From an uncultured Bacteroidales bacterium (GTDB lineage: Bacteria > Bacteroidota > Bacteroidia > Bacteroidales > Muribaculaceae), in the NCBI GenBank assembly GCA_947176515.1, contig CAMWQZ010000078.1, positions 1-6,227 on the forward strand: 6,227 bases of DNA. Reading direction: 5' to 3'. Each line of letters begins with the position of its first letter. Within the stretch, counting starts at the first letter, position 1. Positions 6,226 through 6,227 of this stretch are shown in pieces. Under the pieces are notes generated by a model. It had not been told where the DNA came from. It saw only the letters and a program-made list of their open reading frames with translations, and searched no databases. The translations under genes were made by a program, and so were the position numbers.

Positions 6226-6227
6226 GT

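Overview
The window looks like chromosomal DNA from a Bacteroidales bacterium. The evidence is a tandem SusC/SusD outer-membrane pair, a Bacteroidetes-type -7 promoter element (TAnnTTTG), AT-rich start regions without strong Shine-Dalgarno sequences, and a 5S rRNA of Bacteroidales type. The family cannot be fixed by reading alone; a gut lineage such as Muribaculaceae or Bacteroides is plausible. Nearly everything is transcribed from the minus strand, so the biological order runs from right to left.

Right edge (about 6117-6225): a 5S rRNA gene, presumably the distal end of an rRNA operon whose 16S and 23S lie beyond position 6227. It is followed by a strong intrinsic terminator (6067-6110) and then an array of seven 9-bp TCAGAGNNN-type units (5998-6060).

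Intergenic and leader region (5513-5997): a convincing promoter (TATATTTG at 5905-5898) lies about 390 bp before the susC start. This implies a leader RNA of about 380 nt. The leader holds two inverted repeats with the same loop octamer, a 9-codon upstream ORF, a 60-codon cysteine-containing small ORF, a U8 tract, and short segments complementary to each other and to the susC start region. This is the least explained part of the window and the best candidate for an undescribed regulatory arrangement.

Operon (194-5512): a susC-like TonB-dependent transporter of 1136 aa, then a 30-bp gap, then a susD-like surface lipoprotein of 625 aa. Together they should form a lidded outer-membrane importer (SusD as the hinged lid, SusC as the TonB-powered barrel) for a glycan, peptide or other oligomer. 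No glycoside hydrolase, protease or dedicated regulator is visible, so the substrate cannot be assigned.

Left edge (1-193): an intrinsic terminator closes the susCD operon (121-155). It is followed, in the direction of susCD transcription, by a second array of 9-10-bp TCNGA units (59-106). A plus-strand terminator (33-57) then closes a convergent gene, of which at most the last few codons are visible.
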